From CAVRXQ01 sp963831155 (GTDB lineage: Bacteria > Actinomycetota > Acidimicrobiia > Acidimicrobiales > Bog-793): a stretch of 64,000 bases of DNA. A program made the translations under genes and the position numbers. Of the stretch, positions 45,031-54,215 are shown piece by piece. The stretch is taken from positions 806,001 through 870,000 of the forward strand of contig CAWHOY010000005.1 in the NCBI GenBank assembly GCA_963831155.1. The letters are read 5' to 3'. Below the pieces are notes generated by a model. That model was not told the origin of the DNA and searched no databases. It worked only from the letters and a program-made list of their open reading frames with translations. How positions within the stretch are numbered: the first letter of the stretch is position 1; each line of letters starts with the position of its first letter.

Positions 45031-45264
45031 TTACGCGGACTTCTGACGCTGTCGAATCACCCGGCGTCGCTCGCGTTCGGTGAGTCCCCCCCAGACCCCT
45101 TCGCGCTCGCGCGCCATCAAGGCATGCTCGAGGCACATCTGCCGGACAGGGCAGATCGCACAGATCGACTTTGCTTCGTCCGCTTCCTCGTCGGTCGCCG
45201 GGTAGAAGATCTCGGGATCAAGCCCCCGGCATGCCGATCGCTGCCGCCAGTTCATCACCGTCAT
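45031..45264 (-). CDS. WhiB-family Fe-S transcription factor
   Basis: This 77-aa regulator has the four-Cys WhiB pattern (Cys about 12, then CAICPVRQMC at about 35-44), followed by the GVWGGLTERERRRVIRQ DNA-binding turn and basic helix. The length and motif spacing match WhiB1/WhiB2-type proteins, which hold a [4Fe-4S] cluster and contact the principal sigma factor. It is unique to Actinomycetota, which anchors the taxonomy. It is convergent with the exonuclease gene. Confidence 0.95.
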   Translation of the reverse strand: MTVMNWRQRSACRGLDPEIFYPATDEEADEAKSICAICPVRQMCLEHALMAREREGVWGGLTERERRRVIRQRQKSA

Positions 45265-45526
45265 CAGAAAAACGCTCTCTCGTCACGCTCTTTATCGTTT
45301 CCACCTACGCACTCCCCTCTGCTTGTTCCGCCGAATCATCTAGGCGAGGGCGGCTCGGGAGCGCGCGACGTGCCACGAATGCCAGACGACGGGCGAGGTC
45401 GGCCCGCAGGTGGGTGCGCAATTTTGCCAGAGTCGAGGCCAAAAGTAAATAGCACAGCGCCAATTGCTGCCGGTGCGGCCGCTCCCCCGGTCGGCCGATG
45501 ACGGCAATGAGTGGGGCCGGCGCGAC

Positions 45527-46963
45527 GTGAGCGTCCTCGTGATCGACGTCGGAACCTCCTCCATGCGCGCCGCCATCGTCGACCAGGACGGCTCGGTGGT
45601 GACGACCGAGCGTTCGACGATCGCGCTCAGCAGGCCAGGGCCGGGTCTTTTCGAGTTCGACGCGGCGGAAGTGGTCCGAGCCGCTATCTCGGCCGCGACA
45701 ACGTTGATCGATCGAACCGGACCCGTCGCGTGCGTCGGGATCGCCGCTCAGCGCGCCTCGACCGTGGTGTGGCAACGCCGTGAAGGGGTACCCGTCGGGG
45801 CCGCGATCTCCTGGCAGGACGTCCGCACCGTCGGACGATGCCTCGCCTTGCAGGCGAAAGGTTTCCGCCTTTCCCCAAACCAGTCGGCGACGAAGCTCGC
45901 CGACCTGCTCGATCGCTTCGACCCCTCCCGTGAGCTCGACCTTTGTTTCGGAACAGTCGAGAGCTTCCTCACAGCGGCTCTCACTCGGTGGAGCGTGCAC
46001 GTCACAGACGCGTCAAACGCCGCGGTCACCGGCCTCGTCCGCCTCGATGCCTCGGACTGGGACGACGACATTCTTTGTGAGCTCGGCGTCCCGCACCGGA
46101 TGCTGCCCGAGATCGTCGATTCGCTTGGGGTCGTGGGCGAGGCGAGCGCGCTCCCTGGAGCCCCCCCGATCAGCGGCCTGCTCGGCGATCAGCAGGCGTC
46201 CCTCATCGGCCAGGGTCGCCTGCGGCCGAACGAAGCGAAGGTGACCTTTGGAACCGGAGCGATGCTCGACTGCGTGACCGCGTCCCGCCCAGCGTTCGAG
46301 ACGCGGGGTGACCACGGGACCTTTCCGGTGGTGGCCTGGCGCGCGAACGGCAGATCGATTTGGGGACTCGAAGCGGCGATGCTCTCGGCAGGGTCGTGCG
46401 TCGAATGGATCTCGAACCTCGGGCTCGTTTCGACACCGGCGGAATCCGAAGCGCTCGCCGTTTCGGTCCCCGACGCAGGCGGAGTGGTCTTCGTGCCCGC
46501 ATTGAACGGCACGGGCGCACCGTTGTGGGACTTGGGGGCGCGCGGCGCATTCGTCGGCCTGAGCGCTTCGACTTCGCGCGCGGAAGTCGTCCGCGCGGTT
46601 CTCGAAGGCATCGCGCACGCCGGAGCGGATTTGCTCGAAGCGATCGAAGCAGACGCGAACCTCCACGTCGACACGTTGCACGTCGACGGCGGTATGACGG
46701 CCAATCGAACCTTTGTTGAACTCGTCGCCAGCGCGACGCAACGGGTGGTCGTTCCGTCGGCCGTCAGGGAGGCAACGATGCTCGGTGCGGCGTTCGTCGC
46801 TGGCGCCGCGTCCGGCGTCTGGCCGTCGCTCGATTCGACTCCCAAGTTGATCCGCCCCGAGGAGGCCGTGGAGCCGCGGCGCCGCCTCGACCGCGAGCGC
46901 TGGTTCGACGCACGCGGGCGCGCGTTGAAGATGGTCCCAGCGCTCTCAGCGATCAGCTTCTGA
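45527..46963 (+). CDS. FGGY-family carbohydrate kinase, glycerol-kinase-like
   Basis: This 478-aa ATP-dependent sugar/polyol kinase begins with VLVIDVGTSSMRAAIVDQDG (phosphate 1), then ISWQDVRT (GlpK-like W-Q-D substrate region), GLLGDQQASLIGQG, VTFGTGAMLDC, LNGTGAPLWDLGARGAFVGLS and VDGGMTANRTFVELVASAT. The GTG at 45527 removes an unconserved N-terminal stretch. The W-Q-D pattern suggests glycerol or a related polyol, but other members act on xylulose or rhamnulose, so I give no symbol. Confidence 0.85.
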   Translation: MSVLVIDVGTSSMRAAIVDQDGSVVTTERSTIALSRPGPGLFEFDAAEVVRAAISAATTLIDRTGPVACVGIAAQRASTVVWQRREGVPVGAAISWQDVRTVGRCLALQAKGFRLSPNQSATKLADLLDRFDPSRELDLCFGTVESFLTAALTRWSVHVTDASNAAVTGLVRLDASDWDDDILCELGVPHRMLPEIVDSLGVVGEASALPGAPPISGLLGDQQASLIGQGRLRPNEAKVTFGTGAMLDCVTASRPAFETRGDHGTFPVVAWRANGRSIWGLEAAMLSAGSCVEWISNLGLVSTPAESEALAVSVPDAGGVVFVPALNGTGAPLWDLGARGAFVGLSASTSRAEVVRAVLEGIAHAGADLLEAIEADANLHVDTLHVDGGMTANRTFVELVASATQRVVVPSAVREATMLGAAFVAGAASGVWPSLDSTPKLIRPEEAVEPRRRLDRERWFDARGRALKMVPALSAISF

Positions 46964-46970
46964 GGCGCCT

Positions 46971-48182
46971 TTACGCACCGGCGAGCGCCTCGTCGAACGA
47001 CGCATGGCGGGCGAGCAGCGGGTGGAAGCGCATGAGATCGCGCGGCATCGAGAAGCCGATGACGGCTGAAAGGCTTCCCTCGCGACCACAACACGCGACG
47101 AAGCGGCGATCGTTGAGCGACCCCGCCACGACGACGATGTCGTCCGTCGGTTCCGGAATCCCGATCGCCTGGATCTTTATCCCGAACTGATCGGACCAGA
47201 AATACGGGACCGTGACGAACGGATCGGCCGCCTCGCCCGCCAACAGGCTCAGCGCGGCGTGGGCGCCCTGCTCGGCGGCACTCGTGCGGTGCTCGAAGCG
47301 CACCGGTTTCTTCGCGAGCGGATGCGGAAAGCGGGCGAGGTCCCCCGCCGCCACGACCCTGGGCCCGCAGACGAGGCTCGCCTCGCAAACGACGCCGTCG
47401 TCGAGTCGGAGTCCGGACCCCTCGAGCCACGTCGTCTCGGGCACGACCCCGATCGCGACGAGCACCGCGTCGGCGGGCACCTCGGACCCGTCCGAGAGGA
47501 CGACGGCCTCGACGCGAGCGCCGCCGACGACCGCCTCGACTCCGGTCGAGGTCCGCACTTCGACGCCGTGGTCGCGGTGCATCCCGGCGATCTCGGTGCC
47601 GATCTTTTCGCCGAGCACCCGAGAAAGCGGCACCGGCAGCGGCTCGATCACGGTGACTTCGGCGCCGAGTCGACGGGCGGTCGCGGCGACCTCCATCCCC
47701 AAGAACCCGCCTCCGACGACGACGAGGCGCACCGCGGGCTTGGTCAGACGACGGTGGAGGTCGACCGCGTCCTCGACGCTGCGGATCGTCACGACGCCGT
47801 CTTTTCCCTCGAGCGAAGGCAAGTGGCGCGGCAAGGCTCCGGTCGCGACGACGAGGCCGTCGAAGCCGATCTCCCGACCCGACGCGAGCGCCACTGAACG
47901 CGCAGACAGATCGAGGCGAACGGCGCGCTCACCGAGCATCGTCTCGGTTGCCATCTCCGCCAGGTGCTCGCGCGTGGCGAGGGTGATTCGGGCCTCGTCC
48001 CAGTCACCGGCGAGGAACTCCTTCGAGAGCGGAGGTCGATCGTAGGGAAGGTGGGACTCTGCGCCGATGAGCGTGAGTGACCCGGCAAATCCACGGTGGC
48101 GCAGCATTTCGGCGGCCCGCAGCCCGGCGATGGAGGCACCGACGACCACGACGGATCCAAGGGGTCGCTCGGTCTCGCTCAC
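46971..48182 (-). CDS. FAD-dependent ferredoxin/rubredoxin reductase-like oxidoreductase
   Basis: This 403-aa enzyme has the FAD motif VVVGASIAGLRAAEMLRHRG at the N-terminus, LPYDRPPLSKEFL, VVATGALPRHLP, the NAD(P)H motif RLVVVGGGFLGMEVAATARRLG and the second FAD contact VVAAGDLARFPHP, followed by a C-terminal reductase domain with VPYFWSDQFGIKIQAIG. It would reduce ferredoxin-type partners of oxygenases. Its start overlaps the xseB stop (GTGA), although the functions are unrelated. Confidence 0.9.
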   Translation of the reverse strand: MSETERPLGSVVVVGASIAGLRAAEMLRHRGFAGSLTLIGAESHLPYDRPPLSKEFLAGDWDEARITLATREHLAEMATETMLGERAVRLDLSARSVALASGREIGFDGLVVATGALPRHLPSLEGKDGVVTIRSVEDAVDLHRRLTKPAVRLVVVGGGFLGMEVAATARRLGAEVTVIEPLPVPLSRVLGEKIGTEIAGMHRDHGVEVRTSTGVEAVVGGARVEAVVLSDGSEVPADAVLVAIGVVPETTWLEGSGLRLDDGVVCEASLVCGPRVVAAGDLARFPHPLAKKPVRFEHRTSAAEQGAHAALSLLAGEAADPFVTVPYFWSDQFGIKIQAIGIPEPTDDIVVVAGSLNDRRFVACCGREGSLSAVIGFSMPRDLMRFHPLLARHASFDEALAGA

Positions 48183-48445
48183 TCTTCTTCTTCGTCTTCC
48201 TCCTCGCCGACCGCCGCGAGGCGCGGCATCAGCTCGTCGACGCGCTCGCGTACCCCGCGGATGCGCCTGTCGAGCTCTTCGACGATCTCGATCGCGCGCC
48301 GAAAGCGCGTCTCCAACACGTCGACGTCGACGCGCCCTTCGTCGAGCTCGGCAACGATCTCGTCTAGCTCCGCTGCCGCCTCCGCGTAGGAAAGCTCAGC
48401 GACGGGACGGAGATCCGAGTCGGTACGTTTCTTCTCCGCGCTCAT
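48179..48445 (-). CDS. xseB: Exodeoxyribonuclease VII small subunit
   Basis: This 88-aa subunit has the conserved helical hairpin SYAEAAAELDEIVAELDEGRVDVDVLETRFRRAIEIVEELDRR. It ends in an extended acidic tail (EEEDEEEE) after the core. It binds XseA to form exonuclease VII, which degrades single-stranded DNA. It overlaps the xseA stop by four bases and the downstream reductase start by four bases. Confidence 0.95.
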   Translation of the reverse strand: MSAEKKRTDSDLRPVAELSYAEAAAELDEIVAELDEGRVDVDVLETRFRRAIEIVEELDRRIRGVRERVDELMPRLAAVGEEEDEEEE

Positions 48446-49983
48446 ACGACTTCCTCGCGGCGCGAGTTGCCCGTCGATTCGACGATCGAGCGCGCTTTTC
48501 CGTCACGCAGCCGCGTTGTGATCGTCGCACCAGGCTTCAAACCGGCGACACTTCGCAGGAGCTTTCCGTCCGGGCCGAACGTCAAGCTCCAGCCACGCTC
48601 GAGCTGGCGTACCGGGTCGTACGCGCGGAGCAGGAGGCGGCGCCGCTGCATCTCGCGTTCGTCGTTTCGCAAGACGCGCGACGTCACGGACGCTACGGTC
48701 AACCGTGACTCGGCGAGGTGAGACGCGCCACGCTCGATCGCCGACGCAGCGCCACGGATGAGCGCCACTCGGGCGCGGGCGTTCGCGTCGGCTTTCCATT
48801 CGAGTTCGTGACGGACGATTCGTGCGAGCGCGCTCGTCGAGGCCGTTAGCGCGTGCATCGCCTCGCCGAGTTGGGCGGAGACGATGCGGGTGATTTCATA
48901 CGCGCTCGTCGTGATCGCGCCGTAGAACTCCGCGACCCGGGCAACCACGGCCTCGCCGCACTTGGTCGGGGTGATGAGCCATTGGTTCGCTACCTCATCC
49001 GCGACGGAATGGTCTCCCGTGTGACCAATACCGGTCCAGACGGGGAACGGCGCAGTCGCGATCGCACGCGCGACTTCCTCCGAGTCGAACGCAGCGAGAT
49101 CGCCACGCGATCCCCCGCCGCGTACGACAACTGCGAGATCGATCGGCGCGTCACGTAGTCGATGCAAGGCCGCTGCGATCTGGGCCGGCGCCTCCCGGCC
49201 CTGGACGAGGCTCGGCTCGAGGGTGACCGTGAAGCCGAAACCGCAGCGTTCGAGCTGACCGGCGAAATCGTTGTGACCCTCCGATCCGGGGCTCGTAACG
49301 AGTCCGATCCGCAAAGGGACGAGCGGGATTTCGAGCTTGCGGTTCGCTTCGAGTAGACCTTCGGCTTCAAGCGCCGCAAGGAGCTTCCGCCGCGCCGCCG
49401 CGATGCCGCCGAGCAGCGACGCGATATCGATCTCGGTGAGGGTGAAGCGGATCTTGCTACCGCCCTCCCAAATCGACACCCGGCCGCGAACCCGCACGAC
49501 GCGCCCGGGCTCGAGAGAGACCTGCGCCTCGGCGAGCTGCGCTCGGACACGCGGCCACTCACGCGCCCAGCACGCCACCTCGAGTTGGGCACCGGTCTTG
49601 CGTTCGGTGCCCTCGTCGGCGAGCTCGACGTAGTGGTGGCCCTTGCTCTCCCGGATCGAGCGGATCTCGCCGACAATCCAGATGTCGCCGGCGAACTCGG
49701 CGAGGAGCGCCTGACGCACCCGGTCGTAGAACTGGGCTATCGAAAGCGCGGGCGCGACTTCGCGCGCGTCTTCCTCGGATGAGGCTTGCTCGTCCGCGGT
49801 CCCCCGCCGCGGCGTCGCCCGATCGCGCGCGCGACCGTTGACCGCCTCGCGCCGCTCTTCGGCGCGCTTCGACGCGGCCAGGGCTGCCTCGATTTTTTGC
49901 TTCAAGAGCGCGCTCTCGTCGGGAACCGTGGTGACCGCCGAGAAATCGAGCTGCTCGCCGTGGTTCACACTTTCAGACATCAA
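48442..49983 (-). CDS. xseA: Exodeoxyribonuclease VII large subunit
   Basis: This 513-aa subunit has an N-terminal OB fold (AEFAGDIWIVGEIRSIRESKGHHYVELAD), the catalytic region IGLVTSPGSEGHNDF, VVRGGGSRGDLAAFDSEEVARAIA, PVWTGIGHTGDHSVADEVAN and a long coiled-coil C-terminus. It carries about 80 extra N-terminal residues that are charged and low in complexity, not found in typical enzymes. Whether translation really starts at 49983 rather than further in is open. It forms an operon with xseB. Confidence 0.95.
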   Translation of the reverse strand: MMSESVNHGEQLDFSAVTTVPDESALLKQKIEAALAASKRAEERREAVNGRARDRATPRRGTADEQASSEEDAREVAPALSIAQFYDRVRQALLAEFAGDIWIVGEIRSIRESKGHHYVELADEGTERKTGAQLEVACWAREWPRVRAQLAEAQVSLEPGRVVRVRGRVSIWEGGSKIRFTLTEIDIASLLGGIAAARRKLLAALEAEGLLEANRKLEIPLVPLRIGLVTSPGSEGHNDFAGQLERCGFGFTVTLEPSLVQGREAPAQIAAALHRLRDAPIDLAVVVRGGGSRGDLAAFDSEEVARAIATAPFPVWTGIGHTGDHSVADEVANQWLITPTKCGEAVVARVAEFYGAITTSAYEITRIVSAQLGEAMHALTASTSALARIVRHELEWKADANARARVALIRGAASAIERGASHLAESRLTVASVTSRVLRNDEREMQRRRLLLRAYDPVRQLERGWSLTFGPDGKLLRSVAGLKPGATITTRLRDGKARSIVESTGNSRREEVV

Positions 49984-50062
49984 ATCGAGGCTACTTGCGC
50001 AGGTAGCGGACCTCGCGGAGCGTCCGCGCCACGTGGACGACTCCTCATGGGAAAATGAATGC

Positions 50063-50403
50063 GCGGCGAGTCGGCCGGGTGGTCGCGGACGGGACTTTGT
50101 GCCGTTCGAGGAAGGTCGGGACTCCGCAGGGCAGGGTGCTGGCTAACGGCCAGTCGGGGCGACCCGAAGGAAAGTGCAACAGAGAGCAGACCGCCGATGG
50201 CCTTCGGGCACAGGCAAGGGTGAAACGGTGCGGCAAGAGCGCACCAGCGACCGGGGTGACTCGGTCGGCTCGGTAAACCCCACCCGGAGCAAGGCCAAGC
50301 GTGGGACGGGCTGCCCGCCCGAGGTCCCCAGGTAGGCCGCATAGATGGATGGCCACCCCCCGGATTCCGGGGACAGAATCCCGCCTACAGGCCGACTCGC
50401 CGC
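50063..50403 (+). ncRNA. rnpB: RNase P RNA (bacterial type A)
   Basis: The outer helix pairs GCGGCGAGTCGGCC at the 5' end with GGCCGACTCGCCGC at the 3' end. The conserved P4 and core elements are visible: GAGGAAGGTCGGGACTCC, CAGGGTGCTGGCTAACGGCC, AGTGCAACAGAGAGCAGACC, GGTGAAACGGTGCGGCAAGAGC and CAGAATCCCGCCTACAGGC. This RNA cleaves tRNA 5' leaders. The exact ends may differ by a few bases. Confidence 0.95.
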
Positions 50404-50551
50404 ACCGACCTGCGCGGATGATCAGAAATGGCTTCTGAGCAGGGTCTTGGCTTGTCACTACATCGCAGTAGTTTGCAGCGTTTCGCGGTCTCTCGTGGCC
50501 AAATCGCGGCCAACTATCCAAGTGCGCGTCGGGGAGACAATGTGACGCTGC

Positions 50552-50572
50552 GGAGGGATGGCAGAGCGGCCG
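50552..50572 (+). other. tRNA-Ser 5'-end fragment (truncated)
   Basis: GGAGGGATGGCAGAGCGGCC plus G matches the acceptor and D-arm start of actinobacterial tRNA-Ser. The sequence then diverges, with no anticodon arm, variable arm or matching CCCTCC acceptor strand in the next 100 bases. It lies at the boundary between core genes (rnpB) and the accessory region, so it may mark a rearrangement or excision scar. Confidence 0.45.
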
Positions 50573-50624
50573 CATAAACCCTTGTTCGAGTAATTGAACC
50601 CCTTCGAGCTGAATGGTTCCCGGT

Positions 50625-51380
50625 TCAGGCACTCGTCGGTTCGCGGGTGAGGTTTCGCCGCCAGAGATCGAGCGTGCGGTCGAAATGCCGTTCGGCAGCC
50701 GAGTGGTCGAAGACGGGGAGGTCGGCCATCGCAAAGCCGTGGCTCGTAGCTGGGAGCCGCTCGACGACGCCCTTCACGCCGTGTAGCGCTAGCTCCTCGC
50801 GGAATCGATCGACATTTTCCGGGGTCGCCGATTGGTCGTTTTCGGCGAAGGCGAAGTAGACCTCCGCCTTCACATCGGCGAGTTCGAGGTGGGGCGAGTC
50901 GGGCGCGTCGGTGACGAGCGCTCCCGGGTGGATGCCGGCGGCGGCGACGAACTCGTCGGGCTTCGCAGCCGCTGCGTGGAGCGCGAGCCTGGCGCCCATG
51001 CAGTACCCGACTGAAACCTTTGGGCCGCCTGCTGCCGCCGGATCGGCGGCGATGACGGCGAAGACCGCCTCGATGTCGGCAACCGCCCGCGCTGGCGTGA
51101 CGGTCGCCACGACGCCCATCAACTGCTCCCGATAGGCCGGGTCGGCCATGCGGCCGAATTCGAACGAGAGCTTGTCGCCCGAGCGGTAGAAGAGGTCCGG
51201 TGCGACGACGTAGTAGCCCTCGGCGGCGAAACGACGGGCGTTCTCCTTGATCTGGTCGCGGTAGCCGACTCCGTCCATGAAGAGGACACCGACAGGAAAA
51301 GGACCTCCGGTCTCGGGGTGAGCAACGAAAGTCGTCATCACGCCGTCTGAAGTTTCAACGCGAATCTCGGTTTCAAACAT
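50625..51380 (-). CDS. Dienelactone hydrolase family protein
   Basis: This 251-aa alpha/beta hydrolase has VGVLFMDGVGYRDQIKENARRFAAEGYYVVAPDLFYR, the Cys nucleophile in VSVGYCMGARLALHAA (about residue 123), an acid region AFAENDQSATPENV and the catalytic His in LPATSHGFAM. The Cys instead of Ser is characteristic of dienelactone hydrolase-type enzymes. The start has a GAAGGGAA box. No other aromatic degradation genes lie nearby. Confidence 0.9.
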   Translation of the reverse strand: MFETEIRVETSDGVMTTFVAHPETGGPFPVGVLFMDGVGYRDQIKENARRFAAEGYYVVAPDLFYRSGDKLSFEFGRMADPAYREQLMGVVATVTPARAVADIEAVFAVIAADPAAAGGPKVSVGYCMGARLALHAAAAKPDEFVAAAGIHPGALVTDAPDSPHLELADVKAEVYFAFAENDQSATPENVDRFREELALHGVKGVVERLPATSHGFAMADLPVFDHSAAERHFDRTLDLWRRNLTREPTSA

Positions 51381-51623
51381 TGTTTTCCCTTCTATTTGGA
51401 CGACGGCTCCAGCGCGGAGGATCGGGAACCGATAGCAAGTCCAACTCGCTGGGCGAGTTGATACATCTGCACGAGTGATTGAACACGATTAATGGCCGGT
51501 GCGGCGAGGAAGGCCGCGTGGCTCCGGCGGGGAGCTTGTTCGGGCCACAGCGAATGACGGCTCACAACTAGCCTTCTGCGGTCGACTGCTACTCGGGCAG
51601 TCAATGGAGCGGAGGTACGCACG

Positions 51624-52019
51624 ATGTCCGATTTTCCGGCCATCGGCCATGTGGCGCTGACCGTCAATGACCTGAGTCAAAGCGTTCCCTGGTACGAGAA
51701 ACTTTTCGGTGCCAAGCCTCTCATGGAAGGTGACGAAGGCGAGTTCCGCCACGTCGTGTGGATGCTCGGCGGTGGCACGATCTTCGGTCTCCATCAGTTC
51801 CCGGACCTTGTCGACGGGTCCCCTTTCAATGAGCGCCGGATCGGCCTCGATCATGTGTCGTTCCATTGTGCCGATCGCGCCGAACTTGAGGGATGGGAGA
51901 AACGCCTCTCAGAGCTCGGGGTCAGTCACGGTGGCATCGTCGACGCTCCCTACGGCTCAGGCCTCTCTTTCCGGGATCCTGACAACACCGCGCTGGAGTT
52001 CTTCGCGCTTCGCGGTTAG
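51624..52019 (+). CDS. VOC-family (glyoxalase/dioxygenase-like) protein
   Basis: This 131-aa protein of the vicinal oxygen chelate fold has two beta-alpha-beta-beta-beta repeats. The N-terminal repeat is IGHVALTVNDLSQSVPWYEKLFGAKP with metal His, then IFGLHQF. The C-terminal repeat is IGLDHVSFHCADRAELEGWEKRLSELG ending in LSFRDPDNTALEFFAL with the metal Glu. Such single-domain proteins include resistance and dioxygenase types. The ATG has a strong GGAGG upstream. Confidence 0.9.
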   Translation: MSDFPAIGHVALTVNDLSQSVPWYEKLFGAKPLMEGDEGEFRHVVWMLGGGTIFGLHQFPDLVDGSPFNERRIGLDHVSFHCADRAELEGWEKRLSELGVSHGGIVDAPYGSGLSFRDPDNTALEFFALRG

Positions 52020-52136
52020 CCAGCCGCATTTTCGTTGGGCCGTTGCAAGCGCAGGACTCCGCGGTTTAATAGAACTGGATTACTGCGACACGAGATACCG
52101 TCGGACGGTGGTCTTCCGGGCGCCGCCACCATTCAC

Positions 52137-52757
52137 ATGGTGAAGCAGATCCCGTGGTGGGCCCAAGTGTCTTCCGGTGCGGCTCCGATATTGCTTGTCG
52201 GAGGCTGGACACTCGCGGAATCGCTCCAGCCACCTGGATACAACCTGACACGCGACACGATCAGCGCTCTCGCTGCCTACGGAGCAACGGATCGCTGGGT
52301 GATGACATCTGCGCTCGCTGGTCTGGGCGCTTGCCACGTAATCACCGCGCTGGGGCTGCGGCCGGCGAAGAGTGGCGGGAGAGTGGTTCTCGCTAGCGGT
52401 GGTCTGGCGACGATATTGGTCGCCGCATTTGCGCAACCAGCTCGTGGCAATTCGGTCGCGCACACCGTCGCAGCGACGGTGTCATTCACAGCTCTTGGGG
52501 CGTGGCCGCTGTTCGCTTCTCAATCGAATTCGGCGCCGCTGCTTTCGCGATCGATCTCCACGGCAGCTGCTGTGGTCTTGCTCGGCCTTGCAGCGTGGTT
52601 CGCGCTCGATCTCCACGGCAGCGAACGTGGACTCTCAGAGCGCGCGGCGGCGGGCGCTCAAGCATTGTGGCCGCTTGCGGTCGTCACCACTACCCGATGG
52701 CTTTCAACACGACGGAGCCGCAAGAACCTGTCTCAGGTTGTTGCGCACCGTAACTAA
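52137..52757 (+). CDS. DUF998-family membrane protein
   Basis: This 206-aa polytopic protein has about six transmembrane helices. It shows the DUF998 start pattern VGGWTLAESLQPPGYNLTRDTISALAAYG, where the conserved Arg-Asp-Thr-Ile-Ser sits after the first helix, then ATDRWVMTSALAGLGACHVITALGL and further helices. The function of the family is unknown. It is convergent with the DoxX gene, with 11 bp between the stops. Confidence 0.85.
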   Translation: MVKQIPWWAQVSSGAAPILLVGGWTLAESLQPPGYNLTRDTISALAAYGATDRWVMTSALAGLGACHVITALGLRPAKSGGRVVLASGGLATILVAAFAQPARGNSVAHTVAATVSFTALGAWPLFASQSNSAPLLSRSISTAAAVVLLGLAAWFALDLHGSERGLSERAAAGAQALWPLAVVTTTRWLSTRRSRKNLSQVVAHRN

Positions 52758-52768
52758 CCTCGGCGGAC

Positions 52769-53227
52769 TCACGAAACCGCGGCCGGTCGCCGCCCGGATT
52801 GAAGCGCGAACCAGATGAGCGGAATCTGCACCGGAAATCGGACCCACAGAAGCACCTGGGTCGTGACGTCGTGGCCCTGCTGGGCAGTGATGGCATCTTG
52901 CAGATTGGCGGGCCAAATAATCACCAAGAGCGCCGCCGCGGCGATTCCCGCCCATCGGTCTCGACGCCAAAGTCCAACCGCGCAGAAGAGCTCGGCGACC
53001 CCGCTCGCATAGACGAGCTCGGTCGGCAGAGGAAGGAAATGGGGGACGATTCCCGTAAAGGTCGCCGGATCGGCTAGGTGGATCACCCCGCTCACCGTAA
53101 AGGGAGCTGCCACTAACCAGGGAAGGTAAGAGCGGTAGCGACTAAGCAGTCGATTGGTCATCGCTCGTTGCGCGAGCGTATCTGACCGCAGACGAATGAA
53201 CGCAAGTGCCTGAACTGGATTAAGCAT
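52769..53227 (-). CDS. DoxX-like membrane protein
   Basis: This 152-aa protein has four transmembrane helices (YLPWLVAAPFTVSGVIHLADP, LVYASGVAELFCAVGLWRRD, AGIAAAALLVIIWPANLQDAI, VLLWVRFPVQIPLIWFAL), the DoxX/MauE-type bundle. The start could be 53227, or ATG 53161 (MTNRLLSR), which removes 22 unconserved residues. The role is likely membrane redox or quinone-linked. It ends about 100 bp before the IS element. Confidence 0.8.
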   Translation of the reverse strand: MLNPVQALAFIRLRSDTLAQRAMTNRLLSRYRSYLPWLVAAPFTVSGVIHLADPATFTGIVPHFLPLPTELVYASGVAELFCAVGLWRRDRWAGIAAAALLVIIWPANLQDAITAQQGHDVTTQVLLWVRFPVQIPLIWFALQSGRRPAAVS

Positions 53228-53348
53228 TTGGTGCGTCGATCCGTTCGCGAGTTCTCGATTCGAGAGATCGGGGTAGCTTTGCCGCGGTGCGTAGCTCAGT
53301 TATTGCCGCCTGAACAGGCCCCGGTTCGTTGGACAGATTTCATGACTA

Positions 53349-54215
53349 TCACGCGACGTCCTCGAGCATCGCGTCGATGTAGGTCTCGCGCGGCGTGCGG
53401 TGACCGTTCTTCTCGATCAACCAGCACGTGTTGTAGAGCTCGGTGAACTCGGCGACGGCCTGGCGCAGCGCGTCTGTGTCCTCGCGCAGTGCCGTCCACA
53501 GGCACTGTTCTTTCAGTGTGCGGACGAAACGTTCGGCGACACCGTTGCACTCTGGCTCGCCGACGTAGGCGGCGTCATCTTCGATGCCGAGCCAGGCGAT
53601 CGATCCGACGAAGTGGTGGGCGCGATATTGGCTTCCCCAGTCGTGGCGCAGCTTCAGTCCGCGGGCGACGTCTGGGCCCAAGTGGCCGAAGCGGTCGATC
53701 ACCGCGTCGTAGATCGGCTGGAGGGCTGAGAATCTGTCGCCGACTTTCGCGACGTGGCACCACGCTTCTGCTGAGTAGTGGTCGACCGCGACGAAGACCC
53801 ACACCCAGCCGTCCTGCCTCGTCCAGGCCATCGTCGCGTCCGTGCCCCAGCGCCTATTCGGTGCCGTTGTCGTGATCGTGCCGGTGTGCGGGCGCTCCCG
53901 GCGGCGGTGTCTCGTGCGCTGCGGGGCTAGGAGGCCTTCTTTCCGCATCAGGCGCAGGACCCGGTTCTTTCCGACCTGGACTTGCTGGTCTCTTTTAAGC
54001 CGAGCACGGATCTTGCGATGCCCCTCGCCGGAAAACGGCGAGGTCCGAATCGCCTCGCGGATCAAAGTGGTGAGTTCCCCGTCTCCGATCGTCGTCTTCG
54101 GGCCCGGTCGACGTCCGAGGTCTTTCCCGCGCAGCGCGCGGTGATAGATCGTCGAGCGGCAAGCGCCGGTCACCTGGCACACCCTCGCCAAGGGGACCTC
54201 GAGCTCGACGCTCAA
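53349..54215 (-). CDS. IS3-family transposase orfB (DDE integrase core)
   Basis: This 288-aa catalytic subunit of the transposase starts with an HTH_21-like region (SRKEGLLAPQRTRHRRRERPH type), then the rve core with Asp in WGTDATMAWT, Asp in LKLRHDWGSQY and Glu in PECNGVAERFVRTLKEQ (the DDE triad). It starts at TTG 54215, which overlaps the orfA stop (TTGA). No A-rich slippery tract was seen there, so coupling rather than frameshifting is likely. Confidence 0.93.
   Translation of the reverse strand: MSVELEVPLARVCQVTGACRSTIYHRALRGKDLGRRPGPKTTIGDGELTTLIREAIRTSPFSGEGHRKIRARLKRDQQVQVGKNRVLRLMRKEGLLAPQRTRHRRRERPHTGTITTTAPNRRWGTDATMAWTRQDGWVWVFVAVDHYSAEAWCHVAKVGDRFSALQPIYDAVIDRFGHLGPDVARGLKLRHDWGSQYRAHHFVGSIAWLGIEDDAAYVGEPECNGVAERFVRTLKEQCLWTALREDTDALRQAVAEFTELYNTCWLIEKNGHRTPRETYIDAMLEDVA

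Noticed and set aside
46189..47430. 413-aa minus-strand frame opposite the FGGY kinase
   Set aside because: It is antisense to well-conserved kinase and reductase genes and is Arg/Ala/Pro-rich like other shadow frames.
53285..53320. tRNA-like string GTAGCTCAGTT near the IS
   Set aside because: Only the D-arm consensus is present. No acceptor, anticodon or T-arm follows, and the string is short enough to be chance.
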